Below are positions 1-8,617 of a stretch of 64,000 nt of DNA, piece by piece (within the stretch, counting starts at the first letter, position 1; every line of letters starts with the position of its first letter). Below the pieces are notes generated by a model, which saw nothing but the letters and a program-made list of their open reading frames with translations, was not told the origin of the DNA and ran no database searches. Source of the stretch: CAUZIZ01 sp965218775 (GTDB lineage Bacteria > Acidobacteriota > UBA6911 > RPQK01 > JAJDTT01); assembly GCA_965218775.1 (NCBI GenBank), contig CBDCLS010000005.1, positions 1,054,001 to 1,118,000 of the forward strand. The letters are read 5' to 3'. The translations under genes and the position numbers were made by a program.

Positions 1-246
1 AAGAGGCGGACGTCGTCGAGGTCTTCCTGCGCCAGCATGTTGCCACGCTTACTCCGAACACTCTTCCTTGTGGAGGGTTCCACTGAGCGGGCGAAGAATA
101 CTAAACCTGATTTGAAGCTCACTAGGTTCCCGCCTAGTTGCCCTCAAAGTAAGAAAAGGCTATCTCCGCCATGAGAAACAGGCGTACCCAAGTTGTACGA
201 GCCCGGGAGGCCTGCTTGCTCCGGGCGAGAGCCAAAGGAGAGACGA
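1..246. other. left-edge non-coding stretch
   Basis: No gene is supported here. A short plus-strand frame runs off the left edge and stops at 84-86; it could be the last residues of an upstream gene but is too short to identify. A purine-rich Shine-Dalgarno sequence (AAAGGAGA, about 233-240) belongs to the next gene. Confidence 0.4.
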
Positions 247-783
247 ATGTCTCAAGACGGAAAAAAGAGCGACAATCGGGCGTGCGGCGCGAAAACGCGT
301 AAGGGCCTTTCATGTCAGAATTCTCCAGTGCTGGGAAGAAACCGTTGCCGCATGCACGGTGGGGCTTCCTTGCGAGGTTCAAACCATCCCAACTTCAAAC
401 ATGGTCGACGCTCGAAGGCACTGCCGCGACATCTGCTGCGAATCTACGAGGAAGCCTGTTCAGATGCCAATTTACTTGACCTTCGATCAGAGATTGCCCT
501 GGGCGATGCTCGAGTGATTGATCTGCTCGAGCGACTCGGAGAAGAGCAAGGACCGGATCGGGCTAGTAGTGTCTGGACAGAAATAGGCCATTGGATGGAC
601 CGTCGGGCCCGACTTGTAGGCGTAGTGGTTAGGCATCAAGTGCTGTCTGGGCAGATGATCTCGGCGGAGGAGGTCAGTGTTCTTACGGCAAGTCTGGTGC
701 ATATCATTCGAAAACATGTGAAGGACCAAGCAATCCGAAATGCTATAGGCGAGGAGGTTGGTAAGCTACTGCCCGATTCCTGA
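247..783 (+). CDS. HGG-motif putative zinc-binding protein
   Basis: This predicted 178-residue cytoplasmic protein has an N-terminal segment (residues about 9-50) in which Cys residues are followed by a RCRMHGG stretch and then a HPNFKHGRRSK basic stretch. The pattern Cys-x3-T-x2-G-x2-C, then C-RMHGG and a G-N/H-x-N-x-KHG tail, is a recurrent small domain in phage and mobile-element proteins in several phyla. It probably binds a metal ion and perhaps nucleic acid; I know of no assigned function. The rest (about residues 55-178) looks helical and has no motif I recognise. I chose the ATG at 247 rather than the in-frame codon at 193 because AAAGGAGA sits 7 bases upstream. It stands alone, followed directly by a decayed gene, which suits an accessory or phage-derived origin. 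Confidence 0.6.
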   Translation: MSQDGKKSDNRACGAKTRKGLSCQNSPVLGRNRCRMHGGASLRGSNHPNFKHGRRSKALPRHLLRIYEEACSDANLLDLRSEIALGDARVIDLLERLGEEQGPDRASSVWTEIGHWMDRRARLVGVVVRHQVLSGQMISAEEVSVLTASLVHIIRKHVKDQAIRNAIGEEVGKLLPDS

Positions 784-818
784 GGGCATGGGGTAACGGC
801 GAGTGCATGGGGTAGCGT

Positions 819-1580
819 TTGCCAGTATGGGTCGGGCGAGCCCCCACGCTGGCAGCGTTTGTAATGGGAGTGGTATACATCCGCACCCTCCGCAAGCTTT
901 CCCGGGGCGAGGCCATCGCTGCGGTAAAGGCCCTCCAGACTCCCTTCATCAACATCAAGTCCTTCCATCTTCCCTATGAGACCTCCCGGGAGGAGCGGCG
1001 CGCTGCCCGCAAGGAGTTCGAAGACGGTGGTCTGAAAATCGTGGGCGGCGGAACCATTCCCATGCGAGAGGACAGCGACGCTGCCGTCCAGAGGTATTTC
1101 GACTATGCCAGGGATTGCGGAATGCCTCTGATGGTGATTGCGCCCACCGCCCAGGTCATGCCCCGAGTGGAGAAGTTCGTCAAGCAATACGACATCAAGG
1201 TGGCCATCCACAACCATGGTCCGGAAGACGAATACTTCCCGGCGCCCGCCGATGCTCTCAAGGTGATTCAGGGAATGGATCCCAGGGTGGGCGTCTGCGT
1301 CGACGTGGTGCAGGCGGTCTCGGCCGCTGGATCAAGGCTCCTGGACGTGCATATGAAAGACCTGAAGGACCTCTCAGACAGGGAGAGCCAGTGTGCGATT
1401 GGCGAAGGGGTCATCCCTGTCCCGGCTCTGTTCCGGACCCTTCTGAATATCGGCTATTCAGGCTACGTCAATCTGGAATACGAAATTGAGCCGAAAGACC
1501 CTCTGGCCGGTATGCAGCGGTCCTTCGCCTACATGCGGGGTGTCCTGGACGGGATGGATCCCAGCCTCCCAAAGCAATAG
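819..1580 (+). pseudogene. truncated sugar-phosphate isomerase/epimerase (xylose-isomerase-like TIM barrel)
   Basis: From residue about 25 onward the reading frame matches the AP endonuclease family 2 / sugar phosphate isomerase group: FINIKSFHLP, KIVGGGTI, CGMPLMVIAP, KVAIHNHGPED and LLDVHMKDLKDL are recognisable family segments. Two things are wrong. The N-terminus, which in this group normally carries an export signal and the first barrel strand, is replaced by unrelated sequence. Also, after GVCVDV the usual GHT-containing segment of about nine residues, with a metal-ligand His, is missing in frame, so VCVDV runs straight into VQAVSAAG. The C-terminus looks complete. Without the His and the first strand, activity is unlikely. 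I infer a decaying gene; an alternative is a divergent family member that lost the metal site. Confidence 0.75.
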
Positions 1581-2125
1581 ATTGCTTGGCTAGCCGCTGC
1601 CAGAACCGATTGTCCGCACATTCCGGTTAGGAGGGAATTTCTCGGGATGGACAGCTCTCTCGCCCTCGCCCTAGTCTAAGAAGGAAATTCCTATCTTTAC
1701 TTTTCACCAACGGACCCAATTTTGCCCGCGACTGCGGGCGGGTCAATGTGTTTAAAGCACCTGGTATTGGTGTCGGTTGCCTTACGGAGCCACGACAGGT
1801 CCGACAGCTACCAAGTCCGCTTCATCCAGACCGCCAACTCTGAGATAAAGGAATTGTCCACGCCCTTTTCCTGTCTGCCAGGCACAGGCCCCAATCGGTG
1901 CTGGTGCTAACGGCTCTCCGGGGGGCGTGTGCAGCTCGGCACTTAACAGATAACACTATTGCCTTGAGGGCGACGCCTAGCAAGGGCACTCGGTCCCGCC
2001 GACTCACCCGTGGTATGCTTTGCGGGGGCAACGCCCAGGGTCCTTTCTTTCGATGGCGTACGCTCCACTATTGCCTCGTGAGGTTCACCGAGTCCTGGAG
2101 CAGATTCCAGTAAGAGGAGACATCA
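1581..2125. other. intergenic region, no gene seen
   Basis: About 545 bases between the decayed isomerase and the next gene. All frames are short and lack family similarity. A small GC hairpin (GCCCGC-GACT-GCGGGC, near 1723-1738) is present but no T-run follows it. The ribosome binding site for the next gene (AAGAGGAGA) is at 2112-2120. Confidence 0.4.
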
Positions 2126-3775
2126 GTGCGCGCAATAGGATGCCTTGGACAGAGTGTTCTCAAGGTGGTGCCAATGGTGACTACAGTCGGATTGACAATC
2201 GCCGCGCCACATCTCGCGTCCCTCGCACAAACGATTCAGGACACCCAGGATGGCGTGGCTGTGAGACCACCGGCTTTGTTTCTTGACCGGCGACACGTGG
2301 ACCAGGGGAGGTTGTCGCCGACGCTCGATCCCGAACGGATTACAGATGCAGGCAAAGAAAGCATCGCTAATCTGAAGCGGGATTGGAACATCATCGTCGA
2401 CGTGTCGGGGCACGGGATGAAGTCAGTCAAAGTGCCCTTCGGTGTGCGGGTCACGATGGAGAAAGCGCGTAAGACGGAGCCGTGGCTGCGTACGGACCGT
2501 CCTTGGGAAGAGCGCGTGGTGGCGTACCACCAAGTCCTGCACGAGGACGGCAAGTACCGGCTTTGGTACCACATCATGCTGACCGATGCGGCGAAGGAGG
2601 CGTTCTTTCCGCCGGGGGGTGGTATCGAGCCCGCGGACCAGGTGCTCTCGTACGCGGAAAGCGACGACGGTTTCCACTGGACGAAACCCGGGCTGGATGT
2701 ATACAGCTTCAACGGGCAGCGGACCAACGTTGTGACTCCGTACTGCCGTGAAAGTGGGGTCTTCCGTGACCCGACAGCGCCCGACCCGGAACGCTACAAG
2801 TGCTTTCACTTCGATAAGCTGCCGAACAGCGAAGGTAAACGGCCGCGAGATGCGTACGGTCTCTACGGGCTTGTGTCGCCCGACGGATACCACTGGAAGC
2901 GGTTGCCAGATCCGCTGTTGTCATACTTCCACGACACGGAGAATATCGCCGCGTGGGATCCCGTTCTGAAGAAGTATGTGGGTTATTTCCGCGGCCACCT
3001 GGACGGCCGAGCCATTGCACGCAGCGAAACGGACGACTTTCGCCATTGGCCTCCGGCGGAGGTCATCCTCGCGGGAGGGCCACTGGACTCCCTTGCGGCA
3101 GACTACTACACCAACGGTTTCACGACATTTCCTGATGACCCGTCGCTTCGGTTCCTGTTCCCGGCGATCTATCACCACGATACCGACCAGGTGGACGTGC
3201 ACTTCGCAGTTAGCCGCAACAACCGCGCTTGGAGCTGGATGTCGCTCGAACCGATCATCGAGCTGGGTGCGCCGGGGGAATGGGACAGCGGAACGATTTA
3301 CGCCGCGCCGGACATGGTCCACTTACCGGACGGACGGCTGGCTTTGCCCTTTGCCGGAACGGCGCGGACGCACAATGAGGGGCATGCGGAGTACTACGGG
3401 GAGAAAACTGAGGCAAAATTCCAGCTTGCCTGGGCGACCTGGGACGACGGGCGACTGGCAGGACTGGAGGCGCAGGAGCACGGGGAGTTTTGGAGCAGCA
3501 ATCTCGGACCGTTTGAAGGGAATCGGATCGAGATCAACGCACGGACGCCGCGTCACGGAAAGGTCGAGGTCGCATTGCTGGAACCCTACGGCCGTGGAAC
3601 TAAGCCGATGCCGGGCTACACCTTCGCGGATGCCATTCCTTTCAGCGGCGACGCGGTTTGGGAACCCCTGCGGTGGAAAGGTGTCGAGTCACTCGAGCCC
3701 CTGCGCGGCAAGGAGCTGATTCTGCACTTTCGCCTGACGAGCGCGAAAGTGTTTGGGATTCGATTCGTTGACTGA
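2126..3775 (+). CDS. secreted glycosidase-like five-bladed beta-propeller protein
   Basis: This 549-residue protein has an N-terminal hydrophobic signal (residues about 8-34, ending ASLAQT) and a body typical of the glycoside hydrolase 32/43/62-like five-bladed propeller superfamily. Repeated blades carry YRLWYH, SDDGFHWTKPGL, FRDPTAPDPERYKCF, SPDGYHWKRL, FRGHLDGRAIARSETDDFRHW and similar segments, in which the aspartates of the D-G-x-x-W and RDPTAPDPE segments are conserved in the superfamily. Export and fold suggest action on extracellular or periplasmic polysaccharide, but substrate cannot be told from sequence. Translation starts at GTG with AAGAGGAGA 5-6 bases upstream. It stands alone between pseudogenes and appears intact from signal to C-terminal beta-sandwich-like tail. 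Confidence 0.82.
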   Translation: MRAIGCLGQSVLKVVPMVTTVGLTIAAPHLASLAQTIQDTQDGVAVRPPALFLDRRHVDQGRLSPTLDPERITDAGKESIANLKRDWNIIVDVSGHGMKSVKVPFGVRVTMEKARKTEPWLRTDRPWEERVVAYHQVLHEDGKYRLWYHIMLTDAAKEAFFPPGGGIEPADQVLSYAESDDGFHWTKPGLDVYSFNGQRTNVVTPYCRESGVFRDPTAPDPERYKCFHFDKLPNSEGKRPRDAYGLYGLVSPDGYHWKRLPDPLLSYFHDTENIAAWDPVLKKYVGYFRGHLDGRAIARSETDDFRHWPPAEVILAGGPLDSLAADYYTNGFTTFPDDPSLRFLFPAIYHHDTDQVDVHFAVSRNNRAWSWMSLEPIIELGAPGEWDSGTIYAAPDMVHLPDGRLALPFAGTARTHNEGHAEYYGEKTEAKFQLAWATWDDGRLAGLEAQEHGEFWSSNLGPFEGNRIEINARTPRHGKVEVALLEPYGRGTKPMPGYTFADAIPFSGDAVWEPLRWKGVESLEPLRGKELILHFRLTSAKVFGIRFVD

Positions 3776-3807
3776 TTCCTACGGATGGGGTGACTTCAAT
3801 ACGATAG

Positions 3808-4098
3808 GGGCGATTTGGGATCAACCAGCCGCTGGTTGCGCCACTGGCCGCCCTGGCACTCGGCGTCGCCACGGCGCAGTTAGCGGTCTTCTCCTTTGCT
3901 GAAACCCTGCTATCGGTAGCGTTGTTGGCCGCCCTGGCTTTCTTGGGATTGCGGACGGGTGCGTTCAGCGCGGGTCTCATCGCCTGTTTGGCGGGCGTTC
4001 TCGTTTGCGGCGCGATGATTGGGTCGCGGCCGGAAGGCTGCGAGCCGCGGCGAGTGGACCGGGTCTGGATTGTCGAAGGGTTATCGAACACTGATTGA
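3808..4098 (+). pseudogene. comEC: N-terminal remnant of a ComEC/Rec2-type DNA-uptake channel
   Basis: An open frame without an ATG, GTG or TTG start reads INQPLVAPLAALALGVATAQ and continues with two more Leu/Ala-rich hydrophobic segments, then ends at TGA 4096-4098 after about 92 codons. This resembles the opening of ComEC/Rec2 proteins (x-x-QPL-x-P-L-x-A-L-x-x-G, then two close membrane segments, then a Cys-containing polar turn), which form the inner-membrane channel for transformation DNA. The OB-fold, competence and metallo-beta-lactamase parts are absent. I read it as a gene remnant left by a deletion. It could instead be a leftover from another small-membrane-segment protein; the ComEC assignment rests on pattern only. 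Confidence 0.45.
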
Positions 4099-4479
4099 CC
4101 CTGCAGTTTGGAAAGTATTGCTGGACTTCAGAGAGAGAGCAGTCTAGGCAGGGCCTGGGAGAACCGGCCAGCGTCATTGAAATATGCTCGGGATCTACGA
4201 GGTGAGTGCTGGGCAGCTCAGAATCTGTTACGGTCCGCCTGGCGGGGACCGACCGGAGTGTTCTCGTCCAAAAAGGGCACCGGTGAGTATCTGGGAGAAT
4301 ACCGTCGGCGAGATCTGAAAGGATCACCTACTGGGCGATCTGGTGGGTGAAGAGTGTGAGATGTGAGACCCTGGAATTCAGCGAACCGGGGAAAGTGGTG
4401 ATCTGCCGCTGATCTGATGGGCCAGCATTGTCGAACGTTGGTGGCCCTATTGAGGCTCTGCGGCCTGCCGTCACAGGGC
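4099..4479. other. intergenic region, no gene seen
   Basis: About 380 bases with only short frames of unlikely composition on both strands. Nothing identifiable. Confidence 0.4.
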
Positions 4480-4965
4480 TTATGTATCACGCTTGGCTGC
4501 CCCTCTGAACAGCCGGAAAAATATCATGACTTGAGTCACCAACAACGCTGGTACCAACATTGTGGGAATGTACCATGCGGCCCCGAAGTCCGTAACCCAC
4601 GCATCCCCCTGTCGGAGTGCATTCACAAGGTCGACAGTGCCAACGATGCTGAAGAGCCAGACGGCCACCCTTGCCACGGACCAACTATTCCGAAGAGCGA
4701 CGAGCGCCAGTAACGCCAGCACACCTGTAAGCAAGTCCCCATAAGCAGCACGAGCGGCAAAGGCTTCCGGCAGCGGTCGAGCAACCACTCCCGGGACAAG
4801 GAAAACCAGTCCAATGTGACGAAAGGCATGGGGCACAGTCAGAAAGAAAAGAGCCTCGTTTAACGACTTCTTCTCTAACCAGGGAGCCAATAACCAGTAT
4901 GCAAGCAAGCCCCACACTACGAGGCTCATAAAAAACTGAAGTGCAAAGATTTCCAGTACATCCAT
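4480..4965 (-). CDS. small multi-pass membrane protein, function unknown
   Basis: The 161-residue product has four to five hydrophobic segments (about residues 3-27, 38-60, 76-96, 100-118 and 128-152), with HAFRHIG and GAAWYIPTMLVPALLVTQ between or inside them. Similar orphan four- or five-segment proteins occur widely in soil bacteria without known function. The ATG at 4965 is preceded by AAGGAGAGGG at good spacing, so the start is secure. Neighbours are decayed on one side and empty on the other, so context gives no clue to its role. Confidence 0.72.
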   Translation of the reverse strand: MDVLEIFALQFFMSLVVWGLLAYWLLAPWLEKKSLNEALFFLTVPHAFRHIGLVFLVPGVVARPLPEAFAARAAYGDLLTGVLALLALVALRNSWSVARVAVWLFSIVGTVDLVNALRQGDAWVTDFGAAWYIPTMLVPALLVTQVMIFFRLFRGAAKRDT

Positions 4966-5771
4966 AAGTTTACCCTCTCCTTATTGTGTGCCAGATGTTC
5001 CAAACAAACCCGTTCGAGTCGGTTCTCCGTTTCTTCGCAGATTATCCCGCTCGGACGTTGTGGATTAGGGTTGGCCTCAATATAGCACCGGGCAAAAGGT
5101 CGGTCCACCGCTACGCAGCTGCGTTGCAGACCTGGAGAGCCAACAGGGTCTTTCCTCGTTTGAGAGACTCAGGCGACGTAGATCAACTGGAGAATGAATC
5201 GAGGCTCCGTGTGGTAGGCAGAACGGATCCAATACGCTGTTAGGTTATGCTATAAGCTTGAAGAGGAGGACCTTTCCTGAGTGTACGAGCCTATCTTAAT
5301 GCGAAAACAAACGTTATAGATTCTTCCATAGCCCCCGTTCAGGATTGTTTGGGGCCAGTGGCTCGACCAACTCCGAGGGCGACCAGAAGAGGATTCGCGT
5401 CCATCGGCCTTTCCACCCCCTACCGTGATTCTTACTTAATCACTGGATCGGCGCCCCCCGAGACCCGTCGATTGTTTGCGAAGGTACCTTTGTGCCCAAT
5501 ACCCCTGGTGGGGAGGGACATCCTGGCCCGTACGGGTGAGGAACACGGCACAGGCCCGACAATCCTTCCTACTCGGGAGACTGCCTGTCCACCATAAGAC
5601 AAGATCAATCAGCGGGACTGGCTGGGCGTTAGCAGATACGGCCTCATACTGATCCCCCAATCCATCGGTTTTGCTGAGCTATCCTCGTCCTTTCTGCTTC
5701 CTAATGGTGCCTGCATCCTCTTGTAATGCCCTTCTATTCTCGCCTCGATGATAGTTGCAAGTACTTCATGA
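4966..5771. other. long intergenic region, no gene seen
   Basis: About 800 bases without a credible gene. Reading frames up to 85 codons exist but have no recognisable family and implausible composition. The first bases hold the ribosome binding site of the minus-strand gene ending at 4965. The rest may be eroded coding sequence. Confidence 0.4.
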
Positions 5772-6299
5772 ACCTTCAGTTATCTTCGATTCCACGTCAC
5801 TCATCTGTCGAAGTACGGCATTTCGGGGGCCACGAGAGGGTCTTGGGTGCCCCCCGGAGCCGGCTACCTGCACATGGTCATGTGGCTATACACTCACCAT
5901 CGCTGGCTCGCGCCCGGCCTCGGGCGCACCCTCCCCTACACAGACAACCGCTTCGTCGAGGAGGCACATTCCACCGATTTCACCAATGCGCGTCTGACGG
6001 TCCGCTTGCGCGGCAGGGTGGACCTCAAGGGCGCCCAGTTGCTCCTGCTGGTGCATTCGGAGAACGGCGGAAGGAACGTCAACCTGGTCCTCCACACTCA
6101 GCCCTTTCGCATCACGCGGGAGTGGAGCGAGCAGAGCGTCACGCTTGTTCCGGAGCCTGACCAGTGGACCTGCCTGGGAGGGCGTCACGACATGCTGGAC
6201 ACGCGCGTCTGCGCCGACGTGGACGAGGTCCTGGCGGACGTCAACGCCAACATCATGTTTGTTCTGTTTCCCCTCGAGATCGTTCCGCTCTGTGGGTCG
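5772..6299 (+). pseudogene. fragment of an unidentified globular protein, cut off by an IS element
   Basis: Coding-like sequence runs from about 5830 to 6299 and includes GSWVPPGAGYLHMVMW, LYTHHRWLAPGLGR, STDFTNARLTVRLRG, VDLKGAQLLLLVHS and EWSEQSVTLVPEPDQWTCLG. The alternation and the D-F-T-x-A-x-L-T-V-R-L-R-G pattern look like a beta-sandwich (lectin-like) domain, but I do not recognise the family. There is no start codon with a ribosome binding site; the best upstream codon is GTG at 5847. The frame is broken at its 3' end by the IS1-like element beginning at 6300, and the rest of the gene is not found on the other side of that element, so a deletion accompanied or followed the insertion. 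Confidence 0.55.
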
Positions 6300-7507
6300 G
6301 GTGCTTCTTCAGGGAAGTGTTGTTATAATAACTGTGTCCAGCAGCCCCCCAATCTCTTGTGCCAGCTGGATCTTCTCCGGTTTTTCTGCGATCAAACATG
6401 TATGAAGCGGAGCCGAGGACGATCTCGTTGCTGTCCCAACCCCGATTGCTCTTTGAGAGGCCAGGCCGGCAAAGGCAACGTCATTCGACACTCTTTCTAC
6501 ATCACCTCCCAGGGCAGACGGCGGCGGTACCGCTGTAAAAAATGCGGTCGGACCTTCTCGTCGACTCACGGCACTCCGTATTATCGGCTGCATAAGCCCA
6601 GGTCTTTGTTCGATGAAGTCGTCCGTATGTGTGTCCATGGTGTGGGGATCTCAGCCGTGGCTCGCATCAAGCGGATGGCCTGGGGGACAGTCGCCCGCTG
6701 GCTTGAATCGGCGGCTATCTGCGCTGCCCGGTTCAACGATCGGATGCTGAAAGGTTTCGTGATCCGTGAGCTGCAGGCCGACGAGATCAGGACCTTTGTG
6801 GGGGCAAAGAAGCGGGTGCGTTGGGTGCTCACAACACTCGAAGTCTGGTCCAGGCTATGGATCTCCTTCCGGATCGGTACTTCCCAAACATCAAGAGAGT
6901 GCTGCTCGATACCCTGCGGCGAGGCCGTGTTGAACACCGCTTCCTGTTCACCACCGATGGTTTCGAGATGTACGAGTGGGCGGCGAAAAGGCTGCTCCCT
7001 GGAGTCTGTATCTATGGTCAAGTGATCAAGAAGCGCCGCGAGAATCGGGTGGTCCAGGCCGATCGTAGACTGCTACTCGGAACACCGGCAGAACTGGAGG
7101 AGGCACTCTTTCATTCGGAGGACTCGAGCACCCTGAATACCAGTTTTGTGGAGCGCCATAATCTAACCATCCGCCAGGGCTGTTCCTATCTGGGCCGCCG
7201 CACCCCTTGCCACGCCCGGCGCACGGACTTCTTGGAAGGCCAGCTGGCTCTGCTCATGGCCTATTACAATTTTCTCCGACCGCACCGGGCTTTGAAGTTT
7301 GGCACCACGATAAGGACTCCAGCCATGCAAGCTGGACTGGCTAAGAAGAGACTCTCCTTCCGGGATGTATTCACAAGCCGAGCAGCGTTCTTTTTATTTG
7401 TTTTGATGATGGTTGCCGCAGGGTTCTCTAGATTTGATTTCAAGCCTCTCCAGGTTAGATTCTGGCGGAGGGGGAATGGCTCAACAACACTTGCCTGAAG
7501 AAGCACC
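6300..7507 (+). mobile_element. IS1-like insertion sequence, copy 1 (1,208 bp)
   Basis: The ends are near-perfect inverted repeats of about 25 bp: the left end begins GGTGCTTCTTCAGGG and the right end, read on the minus strand, begins GGTGCTTCTTCAGGC. The GGTG start suits the IS1 family. A second copy at 12429-13636 is the same length and differs at one base that I could find (A to G, Lys to Glu, at 6539 versus its counterpart). No target duplication is visible: the eight bases before (GTGGGTCG) and after (GGAAACCT) do not match. The missing duplication and the missing remainder of the interrupted gene point to an adjacent deletion or recombination after insertion. Confidence 0.88.
6402..7498 (+). 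pseudogene. IS1-family-like transposase in two frames, copy 1
   Basis: The first frame (from ATG 6402) gives a Cys-rich zinc finger (CPNPDC, then YRCKKCGRTFSS), a helix-turn-helix (VHGVGISAVARIKRMAWGTV) and the beginning of the DDE core (ELQADEIRTFVGAKKR). The match then continues one frame back (-1), from about 6870 to the stop at 7498, with LFTTDGFEMYEW, NTSFVERHNLTIRQ and YYNFLRPHRALKFG, typical of IS1-group enzymes. The switch point lies around GGTACTTCCCAAAC (6877-6890). No standard A-rich slippery heptamer in the right phase is visible, so I cannot tell programmed frameshifting from a mutation. The upstream frame is also open into the disrupted host gene, giving a longer artificial fusion frame. 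Confidence 0.75.
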
Positions 7508-7629
7508 GGAAACCTGGAGATGAATTGGCAGAGGAATCATAGCAGGGCGCTACAGCAGACGTACAAGCGGCGCTGCTGAGCTTTAACGGCTCGGAGCCGA
7601 AAACTCGCCAGAATAGGAATAGCAGTTTT

Positions 7630-7761
7630 ATGGAAAAGATTGACTTGGCTGAGAAATTGTCAACCTTCTCTGAGTATTGGCAACCCAGGACAGTGGGGCA
7701 GTTTAATGGCCACGATCTCATGGTTGTGAAAGTCACCCTATCAATGATGCACAGTGTCTAG
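7630..7761 (+). pseudogene. N-terminal remnant of a cupin-domain protein
   Basis: A 43-codon frame starting at ATG 7630 (AGGAATAG upstream) reads MEKIDLAEKLSTFSEYWQPR followed by TVGQFNGHDLMVVKV. This is the familiar opening of small single-domain cupins (K-x-x-L-x-E-K-x-x-x-F-x-E-x-W-x-P-x-x-V-G-x-x-N-G), which would continue with GEF-W-H-x-H. Here the frame diverges after VVKV and stops 8 codons later, so the metal-binding barrel is missing. The break at about 7738 coincides with the end of another gene remnant on the opposite strand. Confidence 0.55.
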
Positions 7762-7863
7762 CAGGGTCCAGGTGACAAGCTTTTCCTTATAGCTCTGGCA
7801 GGTGCTGGCGAGCCGGTTGGCTTCGTCTTGAGTGAGGGGTTCTCTTGTGTACTGATAGGCCAT
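7741..7863 (-). pseudogene. N-terminal remnant of a tyrosine recombinase/integrase
   Basis: From ATG at 7863 (minus strand, with a GAGG element upstream) the frame reads MAYQYTREPLTQDEANRLAS and then KEKLVTWTLLDT before breaking off and stopping at 7741. The Y-x-R-E-P-L-T-x-x-E-A-x-x-L pattern followed by K-x-x-x-W-x-L-L-D-T-G-L-R is the start of the catalytic domain in phage-integrase-family proteins; the GLR-x-E box and all catalytic residues are lost. The fragment abuts the cupin remnant on the opposite strand, so 7738-7757 is a rearrangement junction. Confidence 0.55.
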
Positions 7864-8386
7864 GGAGGCGTCATTTCCTCAGCCCCAGCCCGTAGGGTTT
7901 GTGGCAGTGGATTCAAGTTGGTAGACGGTGGGAGAGGATTAAGGGTAAGCGAAAATACTAGTAGCGTAGCAAATCGAGGAAATCCGTCAATTTTAGGGAT
8001 AGGTCAAGTCAGGGTTGAGAGGTGATCGGGGATTGTGGGGCTTCTCACGAAGCCGATTTTTCGGGGGATAGCGACAGGTGTCGCAACAGAGTCGCGAAGG
8101 ACTTTTATTGTGATAGTCGGCACCCGATTTCGAACGGCCGCTTTCGCCAAGAGCGGTCATTCAGATCTTCCGCAGAAACGTCGAACGAACGACCGCAAAC
8201 CGCCAAGAGCAATCACTCCGCACAGACCAAGCGGGTCATGCAACCACGAAAAGCTTGTGGCTGAAAAGAATGGGTCGCCTTTTCGAGAAACAAGGACAAG
8301 GATGGCAGTTTCAAGCACACGACCCGCTTCGCAGCGAACGACATTCCGAGTGTCAGCGAAAAAGGCGGATTGAATTCCGCCTATCC
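7864..8386. other. intergenic region, no gene seen
   Basis: About 520 bases upstream of the integrase remnant. No credible frame. Near the right end a small stem (AGGCGGA at 8363-8369 with TCCGCCT at 8376-8382) is present without a T-run. Confidence 0.4.
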
Positions 8387-8600
8387 GGGGTCATGACACG
8401 AAACGGACAAAATTGTCCGCTAAGGCGTGGTCCCCAACGGGCGCGACCCTCGGAGCAGCGTTGTCGTCCCAGCAAGCTCGCAGAGAGTGTCCCAATTAAG
8501 GTTCCTTGTCCGGGACCTGTCAGAGCTGGGTGTTTCCGCACAGGCCGAAAGATGAGGCGGGCGCTAGCGTACAGAAATTCCCCTTTCGTGTCATGACCCC
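8387..8600. repeat. 214-bp element bounded by 17-bp perfect inverted repeats
   Basis: GGGGTCATGACACGAAA at 8387-8403 is matched exactly by its reverse complement at 8584-8600. Just inside the left end is a second palindrome (CGGACAA-AA-TTGTCCG). The interior has no frame with family similarity. Size and structure suggest a small non-autonomous transposable element (MITE). I see no clean target duplication next to it (left flank TATCC, right flank CTTAT), so the assignment is tentative. It ends 18 bases from the stop codon of the protease gene. Confidence 0.55.
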
Positions 8601-8617
8601 CTTATAGACGGCCCGGC

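Noticed and set aside
1..86. Plus-strand frame entering from the left edge and stopping at 84-86 (ends ...EVFLRQHVATLTPNTL plus 7 residues)
   Set aside because: Under 30 codons are visible and no family is recognisable; the minus strand is equally open.
6877..6890. CCCAAAC as a programmed -1 slippery heptamer in the IS1 transposase
   Set aside because: The heptamer is read in the wrong phase: its codons CCA and AAC belong to the destination frame, not the starting frame.
5847..7025. A single 392-codon frame combining the unknown fragment and the first IS1 transposase frame
   Set aside because: It crosses the IS border at 6300 and is a chance in-frame fusion, not one gene.
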